NCBI GenBank assembly: GCA_943846675.1
Contig: OX044357.1
Span: 2,914,001 to 2,978,000, forward strand
Source: UBA987 sp002292105
Lineage (GTDB): Bacteria; Bacteroidota; Bacteroidia; NS11-12g; UBA9320
Reading direction: 5' to 3'
DNA length: 64,000 nt
Shown: one piece after another, positions 15,803 to 24,639 of the stretch
Layout of the letters: each line of letters starts with the position of its first letter
How positions within the stretch are numbered: position 1 is the first letter of the stretch
Program-made: the position numbers and the translations under genes
Notes under the pieces: generated by a model
What the model was told of the DNA's origin: nothing
Databases searched by the model: none
What the model saw: only the letters and a program-made list of their open reading frames with translations

Positions 15803-16532
15803 GTGTTACCGTTGTACCGTCAAACATGGCGTACGTGCAATGATGCAGCCATTCGCCTAAGTTAATGTACTTCCCGCCATTGTCCAAGTTAATGTTTAGT
15901 GGTAGGTGACGATGGCCAAATATCATGAAATCAAACGCCTTGCTTTGAACTTCCTTATTACAGAATTGCAACAACCATTCCGAACCTTCATGATAGGTTT
16001 CATCATAGGCCGCATTGGCTAGCCTGCTTTTGGACGAAAAATAATGGGCAATACCTAAACCGACTCTGTTGGGTAGGATTCCGAACAACCAAATACAAAT
16101 CGGATTTCTAAATATTCGCTTTAAGAATTTATAGCTATAGTCACCGTCTCCTAATCCATCGCCGTGATGCAAATAGAATTTTTTTCCATTCGCTTCAAAC
16201 TCTAATTCATCAGAAATTAACTTGACCCCAAGCTCATGCTGAAAATAGTTAAACATCCACATGTCGTGGTTGCCCTTAAAAAAATAGATCTCTATTCCGC
16301 TGTCAACAAGACTTGCAATCTTTCCTTGCAACCTTACAAACCCCTTTGGTATCACTTTTTTATACTCGTACCAAAAGTCAAAAATGTCACCCATTAAAAA
16401 GATTTTTTCTGCGTTGGGGGCGGCAAAATCGAGCCAATCGACTATTTTTTTTTCACGAACTAAGCTAGTTTCATAATCTGGGATTCCTAGATGGAAATCA
16501 GAAGCAAAATATAGGTTCTTACCGTCGTTCAA
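15786..16532 (-). CDS. lpxH: UDP-2,3-diacylglucosamine diphosphatase (LpxH-type)
   Basis: Calcineurin-like metallophosphoesterase of 248 residues that cleaves UDP-2,3-diacylglucosamine to lipid X in lipid A synthesis. All metal-binding motifs are present: D12-x-H14 (SDFHLG), GDIFDFW with D49, GNHD with N88/H89, H123-G-D in LHHGDGLG, and GHRH near the C-terminus. The middle LANAAYDETYHEGSEWLLQFC is typical of the Bacteroidota form. It sits on the cytoplasmic face of the inner membrane. It follows the PNGase-related gene by 2 bp and overlaps the next gene. Confidence 0.92.
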   Translation of the reverse strand: MNDGKNLYFASDFHLGIPDYETSLVREKKIVDWLDFAAPNAEKIFLMGDIFDFWYEYKKVIPKGFVRLQGKIASLVDSGIEIYFFKGNHDMWMFNYFQHELGVKLISDELEFEANGKKFYLHHGDGLGDGDYSYKFLKRIFRNPICIWLFGILPNRVGLGIAHYFSSKSRLANAAYDETYHEGSEWLLQFCNKEVQSKAFDFMIFGHRHLPLNINLDNGGKYINLGEWLHHCTYAMFDGTTVTLEKFK

Positions 16533-16534
16533 GG

Positions 16535-19500
16535 TTATTGAATTGCAATCTTAAACGTTGTCTTTTTATTGTTCTCAACAAGCTCCAATACATATAAGCC
16601 GGCCACTTGATCTTGTAAATCTAGTTGGATTAAACCGCCTTGTACATTACCGCTGATTGTTCGCACAACTTGGCCTGTCATATTCGAGGCTTTAAGCGTA
16701 AAACTATTGCCTTCTGAACCTGCATTGGTTTGCAAAGTTACCAGACCAGTACTCGGATTTGGGTAAATTTTCCAAGGCTTACTTACCACTTCTTCTTCAG
16801 ACAGCGTATGGCCAACGGTAAAATGATACTCAATGCTTTTACCAAAATCTGGATTAAAGCTCTGGTTAAAACTTGTTCCGGTTTTAATCAATCTCAAAAG
16901 ACCTGAACCGATGTCGGGGATGAGTGGATAGAACAATCCGAATTGGTTTTCCGTTTCGCATACGAGCTTATAACACCCTCTGTTAAGTGTAATATCTTCT
17001 TTAATCAACTGTCCTGCAGGCGCATTGAGTTGTTCGTAAACGACTGTACCACCGTCGTCAAAAATCTGAAGTGTTGCATCAGCGATGTTATTGTTTCTAA
17101 AGTACACCGTAAACGTTTTAGGTGCCATGGTCGGAATATCAAACTCTGACTCTGCACGGTTGTTCTCAGCATATTCATCTGCCACTTTGTTCACTGAAAA
17201 TACTTCAGCAAAAAATGTATTTGATGTTTCTGTAGAAATGTAATCCCACATAGCAAAAGGTAGTTCAATGACGGCTGATTTACCTGGCAATAAACTGTCT
17301 TTCCAGTAATACGTTATAGGGTTTCCGCCAACTACACCGTATTTTAAGCCTAACTCTTTAATTACATTTTTACCCGTATTACTAACTTGTATTTTAGGCT
17401 CACCGCAAGTTGGGTTCATCTTGAGATAGTATTCCCAATTGTTCGGGCTGATGATTTGCTCAACCGTGGCATCGTTTTCAAAATTGTACTCTCCGTATTG
17501 CATCAAATGCATAGAGACAACGTAGCGTCCTCCTCCTTGACCGAGATTGTTTACCGGAACTGGTTCGATTTCGTAGTCAATTGAAACTTTGTCACCAGTT
17601 ACAAACTCTGTAATATCGAAGTTATAATCATCTACAGGAGCACCAGGACACCAACCTGCTCTTGGCGGAGCCCAATTCCCACCTTGATCAAATATAGGGT
17701 TCAGTGCACACTTATCATCTTGCCAAATATCCCACTGTAAAGCATCTTTCCCGTCTAGTTTGATGTAATGTTGCTTGTCGGCCCACTCACAGCAATGTGG
17801 CTTGGTGTTGTCGTCGGTATTGTGCCCGTGACCTGTAACCCGAGTAACTAATTTATGTGTTTTGGCTTCAGGATGAATGGCAATTTCTTTGTTCTGAAAG
17901 TTTATATCATCAGCGATACTGCTGTAAGACCGGCTCTCACGATTAATATAGTAGGAGATTTCTTTTAAATCTCTTACTGGTGTGCCTTCAATCATTTCAA
18001 AACGAAGGTCAATGAGCTCCTGCTGATTTCCTGCGGTAAAAGTCACTTGACCTTCAAGAAGAGATGCATAATCTGTAACATCGTAAATCCATTTAAACCC
18101 TTCTGGGCCCAAGTCCAGTCCAATACCATAAGGCGTGATGTATCTCGCAATCTCTGCGTTATTGATTACCTCATATGGAACGTAGTATTTTCTTAATGTT
18201 TGATTAAGCGTTTGCGTTCCTGGAATTGCCGATGAGTCCTTTTTGGTTCCGTCTGGGTTGTAACTATAGACAAAGTCTCCGGCATAGGTCTCCAAAACAC
18301 CAGACTGCTTTGTAACGTCAGTAGCATCATTAAACTCATCAACGTATATGTGCCAACGAGATACTACATCCGATACAAGTGTTGAATCTAAAGTGGAAGA
18401 CTGAACAGCAGAAACAAACTCAACTTTAGGCCTGTCTGAAAGGGCTTGTGTATTAAACCATGCGGTCGATGCATATTGCTTTAGCATAGTTAACCCCTTA
18501 AATTGAGCCGTAATATTGGCATCAAAATCAGATTCCATGATGGCTTTGTTGGCATATTTCTCAAACGAGAATGCACAAATCAGGTCCGAGAAATTGGGCT
18601 GAGAAGTTTCAATATCTTTCGTTGTTAAGTCTTTGGCTTGAATCGCAGACAATTCCGAATTCCAAATACTTAATCGATCTATGGCACCCGCATATTGGTA
18701 ATTATTAATACCCTTACCTACTCTAAACTGCGTAATCGCACCAAGATCTCTATTCTTAGCGGTACCTGTATGCCACAAGCTTCCATTTAGGTAAATATTC
18801 ATTACACCTGTTCGCGCATTTTTAGTAAAAACCCAGTGATTCCAACTGTTTTTGTAAATGTTAGCATTGGCAGCTTTGTTTATTCTGTCATGTCCTGATG
18901 CATTTCCAGCATCCCAATACACCTGGCCATTTGACCAAGGGAAATGGATATTGATTATCCTTTTCCCGTTCTTGTCTTTACCCTCTAAGACTGAGGTATT
19001 TTTAGGAAGCGAGGCGTCGCCTTTGGCCCAAAAACTAATGGAAATGGCAGAATCAAGATCTTTAAAAACTGTTTCGGCTGATTCTACTGCCATGAAATTA
19101 TCTGGACCCATTTCATAGTAATGATCCATTCCAACCTCCTGAATACCTGTATTGATCGCCGGGTCACTTTCTATCCGTAATACTCCCGTAGTTAAGAACT
19201 GAGGTCGACTAAACTCAACGACTATGTTTGATACACCATCCCAAGCCAGCGGCTCTATGGCTTGAAGCCTAACTTTGCCTGGTCCGTAAGTCCATTCACC
19301 TTCATAAACCGAGTTGAAACCTGATTCTACCATCGTAGACAAACTCGCTAATGGTGTTTCAGCTATCCTCACTTTGAAATTTTCTATTGTTCCAACTCTA
19401 TTCGAAACATATATAGACAACGCTGTTATATCCCCTGGCTGCAATCCGGCCAACGTCAATTCATTGGCGGTATACATAAATTGTACTCTATTTTCATCTA

Positions 19501-19951
19501 TAATTTGTGACGTGGATGTAGTTCCCGTACCAATGACAACAGAATCTGCAGAAGTAACTCCGTTAACAACTCGGAATCTGTTGTATTTATAAAAGGTATC
19601 TGAAACAGGCGTTGTTACATAATTGTACGTCAATGGCATTAAATCGCCAATCTGGAAATTTGCATGTTCGTATTCGTTACTATCAATTCGCCCAGTACTA
19701 TCATGTACAATTACATAGGATAAATAATCCCATTCTCCACAGTTAAAATTGTCACGGGTGGTTTGTGGATCGCATTTCAGCGTGTAATGCATGTTGATTT
19801 TACGATATGTTTTGCCCTCAGGAAACTGAAACGTTCCTCGTCGTTTAGTAATATCGCTAAAGTTTAGGGTATTGACCCAGGTGGTATCTTGTGCTATCGC
19901 TGCGCAGGAAATCGTCATGGCAACCAGAGCTAATAAGCATTTCTTAATCAT
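16535..19951 (-). CDS. PNGase F-related T9SS cargo with LamG-like domain
   Basis: A 1138-residue secreted protein. A signal peptide (1-20) is followed by the family opening KINMHYTLKCDP...FNCGEWDYLSY. Residues about 290-450 resemble a LamG/concanavalin fold (ISFWAKGD, NHWVFTKNARTGVMNIYLNGSLWHTG, IDRLSIWN). Residues about 660-830 match the C-terminal part of peptide-N-glycosidase F (TGHGHNTDD, PHCCEWADKQHYIKL, WCPGAPVDDYNFDITEF). The end (about 1060-1138) is a type A T9SS sorting domain (KIYPNPSTGLVTL). It would be exported and anchored or released at the cell surface. Deamidation of N-glycans is possible but not shown, since many relatives are uncharacterised. lpxH follows 2 bp downstream. 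Confidence 0.85.
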   Translation of the reverse strand: MIKKCLLALVAMTISCAAIAQDTTWVNTLNFSDITKRRGTFQFPEGKTYRKINMHYTLKCDPQTTRDNFNCGEWDYLSYVIVHDSTGRIDSNEYEHANFQIGDLMPLTYNYVTTPVSDTFYKYNRFRVVNGVTSADSVVIGTGTTSTSQIIDENRVQFMYTANELTLAGLQPGDITALSIYVSNRVGTIENFKVRIAETPLASLSTMVESGFNSVYEGEWTYGPGKVRLQAIEPLAWDGVSNIVVEFSRPQFLTTGVLRIESDPAINTGIQEVGMDHYYEMGPDNFMAVESAETVFKDLDSAISISFWAKGDASLPKNTSVLEGKDKNGKRIINIHFPWSNGQVYWDAGNASGHDRINKAANANIYKNSWNHWVFTKNARTGVMNIYLNGSLWHTGTAKNRDLGAITQFRVGKGINNYQYAGAIDRLSIWNSELSAIQAKDLTTKDIETSQPNFSDLICAFSFEKYANKAIMESDFDANITAQFKGLTMLKQYASTAWFNTQALSDRPKVEFVSAVQSSTLDSTLVSDVVSRWHIYVDEFNDATDVTKQSGVLETYAGDFVYSYNPDGTKKDSSAIPGTQTLNQTLRKYYVPYEVINNAEIARYITPYGIGLDLGPEGFKWIYDVTDYASLLEGQVTFTAGNQQELIDLRFEMIEGTPVRDLKEISYYINRESRSYSSIADDINFQNKEIAIHPEAKTHKLVTRVTGHGHNTDDNTKPHCCEWADKQHYIKLDGKDALQWDIWQDDKCALNPIFDQGGNWAPPRAGWCPGAPVDDYNFDITEFVTGDKVSIDYEIEPVPVNNLGQGGGRYVVSMHLMQYGEYNFENDATVEQIISPNNWEYYLKMNPTCGEPKIQVSNTGKNVIKELGLKYGVVGGNPITYYWKDSLLPGKSAVIELPFAMWDYISTETSNTFFAEVFSVNKVADEYAENNRAESEFDIPTMAPKTFTVYFRNNNIADATLQIFDDGGTVVYEQLNAPAGQLIKEDITLNRGCYKLVCETENQFGLFYPLIPDIGSGLLRLIKTGTSFNQSFNPDFGKSIEYHFTVGHTLSEEEVVSKPWKIYPNPSTGLVTLQTNAGSEGNSFTLKASNMTGQVVRTISGNVQGGLIQLDLQDQVAGLYVLELVENNKKTTFKIAIQ

Positions 19952-20046
19952 AAAATTGATGTAATAGCCTCAAAATTGGGCATAATTGGTTATGTAAACA
20001 AGGTTGATTAAAAAAAGGATAAAAAAGTGGTCTTACTGCCGCCTGA

Positions 20047-20871
20047 TTATACCTTTTTCCCACCTTTTAATTGAGCCTGCATCTCATGCAGTTGATCCCA
20101 TTTTTCTTCTAAGGCCAACTTTGCTTGCTCACCCCATGTACTTGGGTCGTGGACTTTGTACTGTGGCCCAGCCTTCAATAATATTTCTTTGATTTTGTCT
20201 GGTCCAGAATTAATAACATGATTATAGGTATTAATTCCATCTGCATTGAGCAATTGCTCAATCTTTGGCCCAACGCCTTCAATTTTTTTCAAATCATCAC
20301 CATTACCCGACTTTATAATTTTTGCCTTGGTTTTGGCTTTAGACTTTTCCTTGGGAGCACTGCTTTTGGTGATTATCGCTTTACCATCATTTGCTTCTTT
20401 TTTCGTCGAGGACGCCTTCTCTTGAGCAATGACTTTAGCCGCGGATAACGAGGCATTGAAATCTGCTTCTCGTTTCTTACTTAAATCCAGCTCTGCTCTA
20501 AGCTGGTTAATCAACTGATCTTGCGTTTGCAACTTAGCCTCTAAAACCGAAGTAGATTGGGTTGAACTCGGTTTAACCGCATCCATTCTAAGCCTGCTAT
20601 TCTTGTCCTCCAAAATTTTAACCTTTTCGCTTAAGGTTATGATTTCCAGCTTACTGTCTTCAACGCCTAATGACTCTGCCTTAAGAAGCTGTAACTCAGA
20701 TTCCGTTTCTTTATGTTTCCTCCTCCATGTATTTACCGCTATTCTGCCGAGCCATAGGCCCAATAAAAAAGCGATAATCAACATCACGATTATTTCAATT
20801 AAATGTTCTGTGAAGGTTCCTGTACCTGGTCCTTGAATTGGGTTTTGTCCAAATATGTCTAAAAGTATCAT
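20047..20871 (-). CDS. Membrane-anchored coiled-coil protein with HHH (COG3743-type) domain
   Basis: A 274-residue protein. One membrane segment lies near 24-44 (EIIVMLIIAFLLGLWLGRI); a coiled coil follows (about 55-155, QLLKAESLGVEDSKLEIITLSEKVKILEDK), then a Lys/Ala-rich linker and a helix-hairpin-helix at about 193-225 (DDLKKIEGVGPKIEQLLNADGINTY). The C-terminus is a conserved helix (WGEQAKLALEEKWDQLHEMQAQL). Relatives are called flap-endonuclease-1-like by similarity only. It is downstream of the OmpA gene by 10 bp, a common Bacteroidota pairing. Whether the HHH binds DNA is unknown. Confidence 0.82.
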   Translation of the reverse strand: MILLDIFGQNPIQGPGTGTFTEHLIEIIVMLIIAFLLGLWLGRIAVNTWRRKHKETESELQLLKAESLGVEDSKLEIITLSEKVKILEDKNSRLRMDAVKPSSTQSTSVLEAKLQTQDQLINQLRAELDLSKKREADFNASLSAAKVIAQEKASSTKKEANDGKAIITKSSAPKEKSKAKTKAKIIKSGNGDDLKKIEGVGPKIEQLLNADGINTYNHVINSGPDKIKEILLKAGPQYKVHDPSTWGEQAKLALEEKWDQLHEMQAQLKGGKKV

Positions 20872-20881
20872 TACCGTATTT

Positions 20882-21886
20882 TTATTGCCTATCGATTATT
20901 ATTTCAACCCTACGATTGTATGCATGGCCAACGTCTGAGTCACTTCCATTGCGGGGTTCTGTTTCTCCCTTTGAGCTTGTAATTATGCGCATAGGGTTAA
21001 CGCCTCTATCCCAAATCATTTTTTTAACCACCCATGCTCTTTTCCTACCAATTTGGTGGTCTTCTCCTTGATCGCCTTCATCATCAGAATGTCCAACGAC
21101 GTATACCTTAACATTGGGGTCACTTTTCATCAAGGACACTAAGCCATTGACATAAGCCCTCAACGCTGGTGTCATATTTTTCTTAATGGAGCCTTTGGGA
21201 AAATAAATGGTGGCTCGATTATCAATGTCTCCAGCGTAAGCACCAGCTACTTCAGAAGATGCATTGTCTTCCGAGGCGTTGTCCGTTGCGTCTGATTCAT
21301 CTGTATACTCTGTGTCATCCGAATTATTGGCACTATTTGAATCGTCTGTTTCGCTAGATTCATCTACCCATTCGTCTGTAGTTTCACTATCCGAATCATC
21401 TATAATTTCATCGTAACCCTCGTCCGCTCCGGTGGATATGATAGTAAATTGCACCGCTTCAAGACTTGTTTTATCGTCCACCGAGGTCATTGCATCAAAG
21501 TTTACACGTGTTTGCAACCTGTTTATATCAAAATGATCTTCAAGTAAAGACTTTACGTTATCTGCCCTTTCTTGGCCAAGGTCGTTGCCATTTTGCTCAT
21601 TACTAAAATACATTCCATTAACCAATAAGGTATCTGTCTCACCTACTTTAGAAAGTAACTCGTCTCGTGTCTCATTGAATTGATCTCCGATAATTGGTTC
21701 GGCAGAGTTAAACTGAAAACTTAAAGGTCGAAAAGACTCTTCAGTAGCATCATGATTTTTAGGATTGTCTGTGAGATTCAGAGAAATATCCCCACAAACC
21801 TGTTTTATTTTACATAGGTAATAATATGATCCAGCAACTAGTAACCCTAAAAAAAGAATCACTGGAATAAAGCGTTTTGACCCCAT
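20882..21886 (-). CDS. OmpA-family protein
   Basis: A 334-residue protein with an N-terminal membrane anchor (about 6-22). A first region carries an OmpA-like remnant (SLLEDHFDINRLQTRVNFDA), then a very acidic Ser/Asp/Glu/Thr linker (about 140-215), then a C-terminal OmpA domain (about 220-334) with FPKGSIKKNMTPALRAYVNGL, VYVVGHSDDEGD and NRRVEIIIDRQ. The conserved GHSDDEG and NRRVEI motifs bind the peptidoglycan peptide. Two OmpA halves joined by an acidic linker suggest a periplasmic tether. It is 42 bp from the WYL gene and shares an operon with the HHH gene. Confidence 0.85.
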   Translation of the reverse strand: MGSKRFIPVILFLGLLVAGSYYYLCKIKQVCGDISLNLTDNPKNHDATEESFRPLSFQFNSAEPIIGDQFNETRDELLSKVGETDTLLVNGMYFSNEQNGNDLGQERADNVKSLLEDHFDINRLQTRVNFDAMTSVDDKTSLEAVQFTIISTGADEGYDEIIDDSDSETTDEWVDESSETDDSNSANNSDDTEYTDESDATDNASEDNASSEVAGAYAGDIDNRATIYFPKGSIKKNMTPALRAYVNGLVSLMKSDPNVKVYVVGHSDDEGDQGEDHQIGRKRAWVVKKMIWDRGVNPMRIITSSKGETEPRNGSDSDVGHAYNRRVEIIIDRQ

Positions 21887-21928
21887 TTTCTTACTTCGTT
21901 TCCGTTATTCGAAGATATGTTATTTTGA

Positions 21929-22939
21929 TTAACCCTTAATCCTATAGTACTCCACAATCTTCAAGGCTTCGTCATACAAAAAGTCTTTGAGGCTTTTCGG
22001 TTCAATTATTTTAATGTTTGAACCCATTGAAAGCAATGTGCTTTTTAGTTCATAATTAAGTATCGCCTGGAGTTCTATAGTGACAAGCTTTTCATTTTTT
22101 GAAATACATTTTTGACTGGAGTGAATTGGTTGACTTTCAATGTATTGATATTCTCTTGGCGACAGTTCAAAGATTATTTGAATCGGCTCTTCAGACGTAA
22201 TACTAACCCCCACAGCATCCTTATAATACGCTTGTACGTCAAAATCACTCATTCTGTATGGTGTCGCGTAATCAGGTTCAATTCGTATCATCCGTTCAAG
22301 TGCTAGCGTTCTTAAACTTTTGTATGCCTCATGATAACCAATCATGTACCATCGGTTTCTATATTCTTTCAAAAAATAGGGATGGATGGTGTGCGTTTTA
22401 ACCGAATTTGAACTAAACGAATTGTATTCAATAATCACTGTTGTTTGTTGCCGGATATGTTGAAGTAGTTCGTTTATATGACGACTTCCGCCATCTGTTG
22501 TACTTTTTTCGAATTCAATGATGTCACCAAGTGCTGTTGTATCATTCTGTTTAACATGAAGTTCTACCTTGTCACTTAGTTTCTCAACTGCCTCAGAGAA
22601 AGTTGAAAATAATCCCACCTGACTATATTGCTTCAGCACGTTCGCCGCAAATGCAATAGCAGTGAGCTCTTCTTTCTGCAATGGAATTTGATCGATGGAA
22701 TACGCCTTATCTGCATATCGGTACCCTTCACCCTTCACATTTTCAATGGGAGCCATATAACCCAATTGCGCATTATTGCGCATAGCGTTTATATCCCCTG
22801 CGATTGTGCGCCACGAAACTTCGGCACCAACTGCATCGGTACATGCACCAATCAAGAGTTGCTTTGTTGCAATATTGTTGTTTATCAAACACCTGTTAAT
22901 TGCTCGATACCGTACAAGTGCTTCCTTATTTGAAGGCAT
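21929..22939 (-). CDS. WYL-domain transcriptional regulator
   Basis: A 336-residue regulator. Residues 1-75 form a winged helix-turn-helix (LVRYRAINRCLINNN, WRTIAGDINAMRNN). Residues about 165-225 form the WYL module, with HPYFLKEYRNRWYMIGYHE; the WYL triad is W197-Y198-M199. The C-terminal extension (PIQIIFELSPREYQYI to DFLYDEALKIVEYY) matches the WCX part. WYL proteins sense nucleic acids or nucleotides and often repress DNA-damage or phage-defence genes. It is divergent from two small genes across 83 bp with an inverted repeat, a likely autoregulated operator. Assignment is firm; target and ligand are unknown. Confidence 0.9.
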   Translation of the reverse strand: MPSNKEALVRYRAINRCLINNNIATKQLLIGACTDAVGAEVSWRTIAGDINAMRNNAQLGYMAPIENVKGEGYRYADKAYSIDQIPLQKEELTAIAFAANVLKQYSQVGLFSTFSEAVEKLSDKVELHVKQNDTTALGDIIEFEKSTTDGGSRHINELLQHIRQQTTVIIEYNSFSSNSVKTHTIHPYFLKEYRNRWYMIGYHEAYKSLRTLALERMIRIEPDYATPYRMSDFDVQAYYKDAVGVSITSEEPIQIIFELSPREYQYIESQPIHSSQKCISKNEKLVTIELQAILNYELKSTLLSMGSNIKIIEPKSLKDFLYDEALKIVEYYRIKG

Positions 22940-22968
22940 ATTGAAAATTTACTTCATCATTTTTCATT

Positions 22969-22987
22969 AATGCAAATAGGCTGCATT
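22969..22987. promoter_or_regulatory. Candidate operator: inverted repeat between divergent WYL and HIRAN genes
   Basis: A perfect 6-bp inverted repeat (AATGCA at 22969-22974, TGCATT at 22982-22987) with a 7-base spacer lies in the 83-bp gap between divergent starts at 22939 and 23023. A -7-like TTTGTTTG (7 of 8 matches) follows at 22997-23004 for the plus-strand genes. The placement fits binding by the adjacent WYL dimer, but this is an inference. Confidence 0.4.
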
Positions 22988-23022
22988 GTGAGGTTGTTTG
23001 TTTGAATCAAAATTAAAGAATT

Positions 23023-23403
23023 ATGGAAGACAGAATTTATAAACAACGATTTTTTGAGGCAGGATCATCAGAATTTTCAATTGCCGTTAACCGACACCGA
23101 GATGCGAATGGTGAATTTGTGTATATGCTAGATACGTCGGAGAATGTATATGATTATCTGGAGCTTTCTTTCCCTGTATTTAACTCATGGGCTGAAACTT
23201 GGACCTATATTAAACAAAACTACCCTGGCTGGTGGAACATGAAACCATTTTTCATCCATCCAAAAGTGAGTTCATTTATTCTCCTAGAACTTAAAAATGA
23301 ACTCAGAGAGTTATCGATAGCAAGCAAAAAGTTTTGGAGAAACTGCATTCGTCCATTTTGGAGAAGCTGCCTTAAAGAAGACATTCAAGAATTATTAGGA
23401 TAA
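23023..23403 (+). CDS. Hypothetical small protein upstream of HIRAN gene
   Basis: A 126-residue protein I do not recognise. It has no signal peptide or membrane segment and is rich in Phe and Trp (VFNSWAETWTYIKQNYPGWWNM), with a helical and basic C-terminal third (NCIRPFWRSCLKEDIQELLG). It is the first gene of a two-gene plus-strand unit, 14 bp before the HIRAN gene and divergent from a WYL regulator. A role linked to the HIRAN protein is suggested only by position. Confidence 0.7.
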   Translation: MEDRIYKQRFFEAGSSEFSIAVNRHRDANGEFVYMLDTSENVYDYLELSFPVFNSWAETWTYIKQNYPGWWNMKPFFIHPKVSSFILLELKNELRELSIASKKFWRNCIRPFWRSCLKEDIQELLG

Positions 23404-23417
23404 ATAAAACGATTAAA

Positions 23418-23885
23418 ATGAAACAAACAGAATTAATGAACAAGCTCGGATTGGGCGCTGCTGGTGTTGTAATGCCAAATGGTTTGGCAAGGGTAAAGAA
23501 TGAACCTGTTCGAGTGTACAATGGTTTTTTACGTTCCATTATGCACTACGGTTATGTCGATTTGAAAGAGCTCCTTTGCTCAGGAGATAAACTAACATTA
23601 GGACGTGAGAGCGACAACCCACATGATTTTTTCGCAGTAGGTGTTTTTTGGAAAGGCGTTAAGATTGGTTATCTACCAACAACAGAAAACATTGTTATTG
23701 CCAATTTGCTTGACTCTGGTATTTCCATGCACGCTTATATTGGAAAAATAGATCTTCAAGCCAATCCACAGCATGCCTTATCGGTTGTAATTTTTACAGA
23801 TATAGTGGTAGCACTGCCAAGTGTGTCTTCCAAGTTTGTACCGAAACAAAAGACAACAATGAGAAAGGTTTATCAGAGTGCTTAG
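23418..23885 (+). CDS. HIRAN-domain protein
   Basis: A 155-residue stand-alone HIRAN domain. The core motifs are GYVDLKELLCSGDKLTLGRESDNPHDFFAVGVFWKGVKIGYLPTTEN (about 45-91) and IANLLDSGISMHAYIGKI. In the known case (HLTF/Rad5) the domain binds 3'-OH DNA ends; bacterial solo forms are little studied. Residues R63-E64-x-D66-N67-P68 match the conserved loop. It ends one base before the convergent response-regulator stop. A DNA-end or stress-sensing role under WYL control is an inference. Confidence 0.87.
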   Translation: MKQTELMNKLGLGAAGVVMPNGLARVKNEPVRVYNGFLRSIMHYGYVDLKELLCSGDKLTLGRESDNPHDFFAVGVFWKGVKIGYLPTTENIVIANLLDSGISMHAYIGKIDLQANPQHALSVVIFTDIVVALPSVSSKFVPKQKTTMRKVYQSA

Positions 23886-23886
23886 A

Positions 23887-24639
23887 CTACTTAATAGCAG
23901 CCATGAGGTTAGACTTTTTCCGTTCCGAGACTGGTAAATTTGTACCATTAGACATCACGACATAGCCCCCGCTTTTGTTGTGAAAACTGTCTAAATGTGC
24001 CAGATTAATCAAATGAGAGGTGTGGATTCTAACAAATCTTGCTTGTTTTAACACTTGCTCAAAGTCCTTCAAGGTTTTGGATATCACCATAGGCATCTCG
24101 ACATCTTTTAGAAACAGTTTTGTATAGTTACCGTATGCTTGAATATGTATGATGTCCTCAATCTTCTTCAGGTAAATTCCGTCTGTGGTATTCAACGCAA
24201 TTTTTGCGCCGGCAGAAATTGTGCTTGGCAGTTTGATGATGTGGTCTATTTGTTCCTGCGGCAGTCTAAAACTACCCGTAGATGAATCCGTCATAATGCG
24301 ATTAACCGTAGCTTGCAAATCATCTTGGTCAACAGGTTTTAATAGGTAATCAAAAACGCCATGTTTAAATGCTTTCAGCGCATACTGGTCGTAAGCCGTC
24401 GTAAAGACAACACGGAAATGGCCAAAGTTGGTTAATGCAGTTAGTAAATCGAAGCCAAGTCCATCCTTTAAACGAATGTCAAGAAATAGGACATCGGGTG
24501 TTATGTCAGTCAAAAGTTTAAGTCCTGACTTTACGGAATTGGCCGTTCCGATTATCTCGACCTTTGGACGCACCTCGGCTAGTTCCATCTGGAGAGACGC
24601 TATAGCTTGTTTTTCGTCGTCGATTATTACTGCTCTCAT
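23887..24639 (-). CDS. LytTR-family response regulator
   Basis: A 250-residue two-component regulator. The receiver domain (1-120) has the acidic pair in IIDDE, phospho-acceptor D54 (LFLDIRL), T80-T81 and K101 (LLKPVDQ). The C-terminal LytTR domain (about 150-250) reads IALNTTDGIYLKKIEDIIHIQAYGNYTKLFL, FEQVLKQARFVRIHTSHLINL and NGTNLPVSERKK. It binds DNA and regulates transcription. It abuts the kinase gene with no gap, so they form one operon. Confidence 0.95.
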   Translation of the reverse strand: MRAVIIDDEKQAIASLQMELAEVRPKVEIIGTANSVKSGLKLLTDITPDVLFLDIRLKDGLGFDLLTALTNFGHFRVVFTTAYDQYALKAFKHGVFDYLLKPVDQDDLQATVNRIMTDSSTGSFRLPQEQIDHIIKLPSTISAGAKIALNTTDGIYLKKIEDIIHIQAYGNYTKLFLKDVEMPMVISKTLKDFEQVLKQARFVRIHTSHLINLAHLDSFHNKSGGYVVMSNGTNLPVSERKKSNLMAAIK

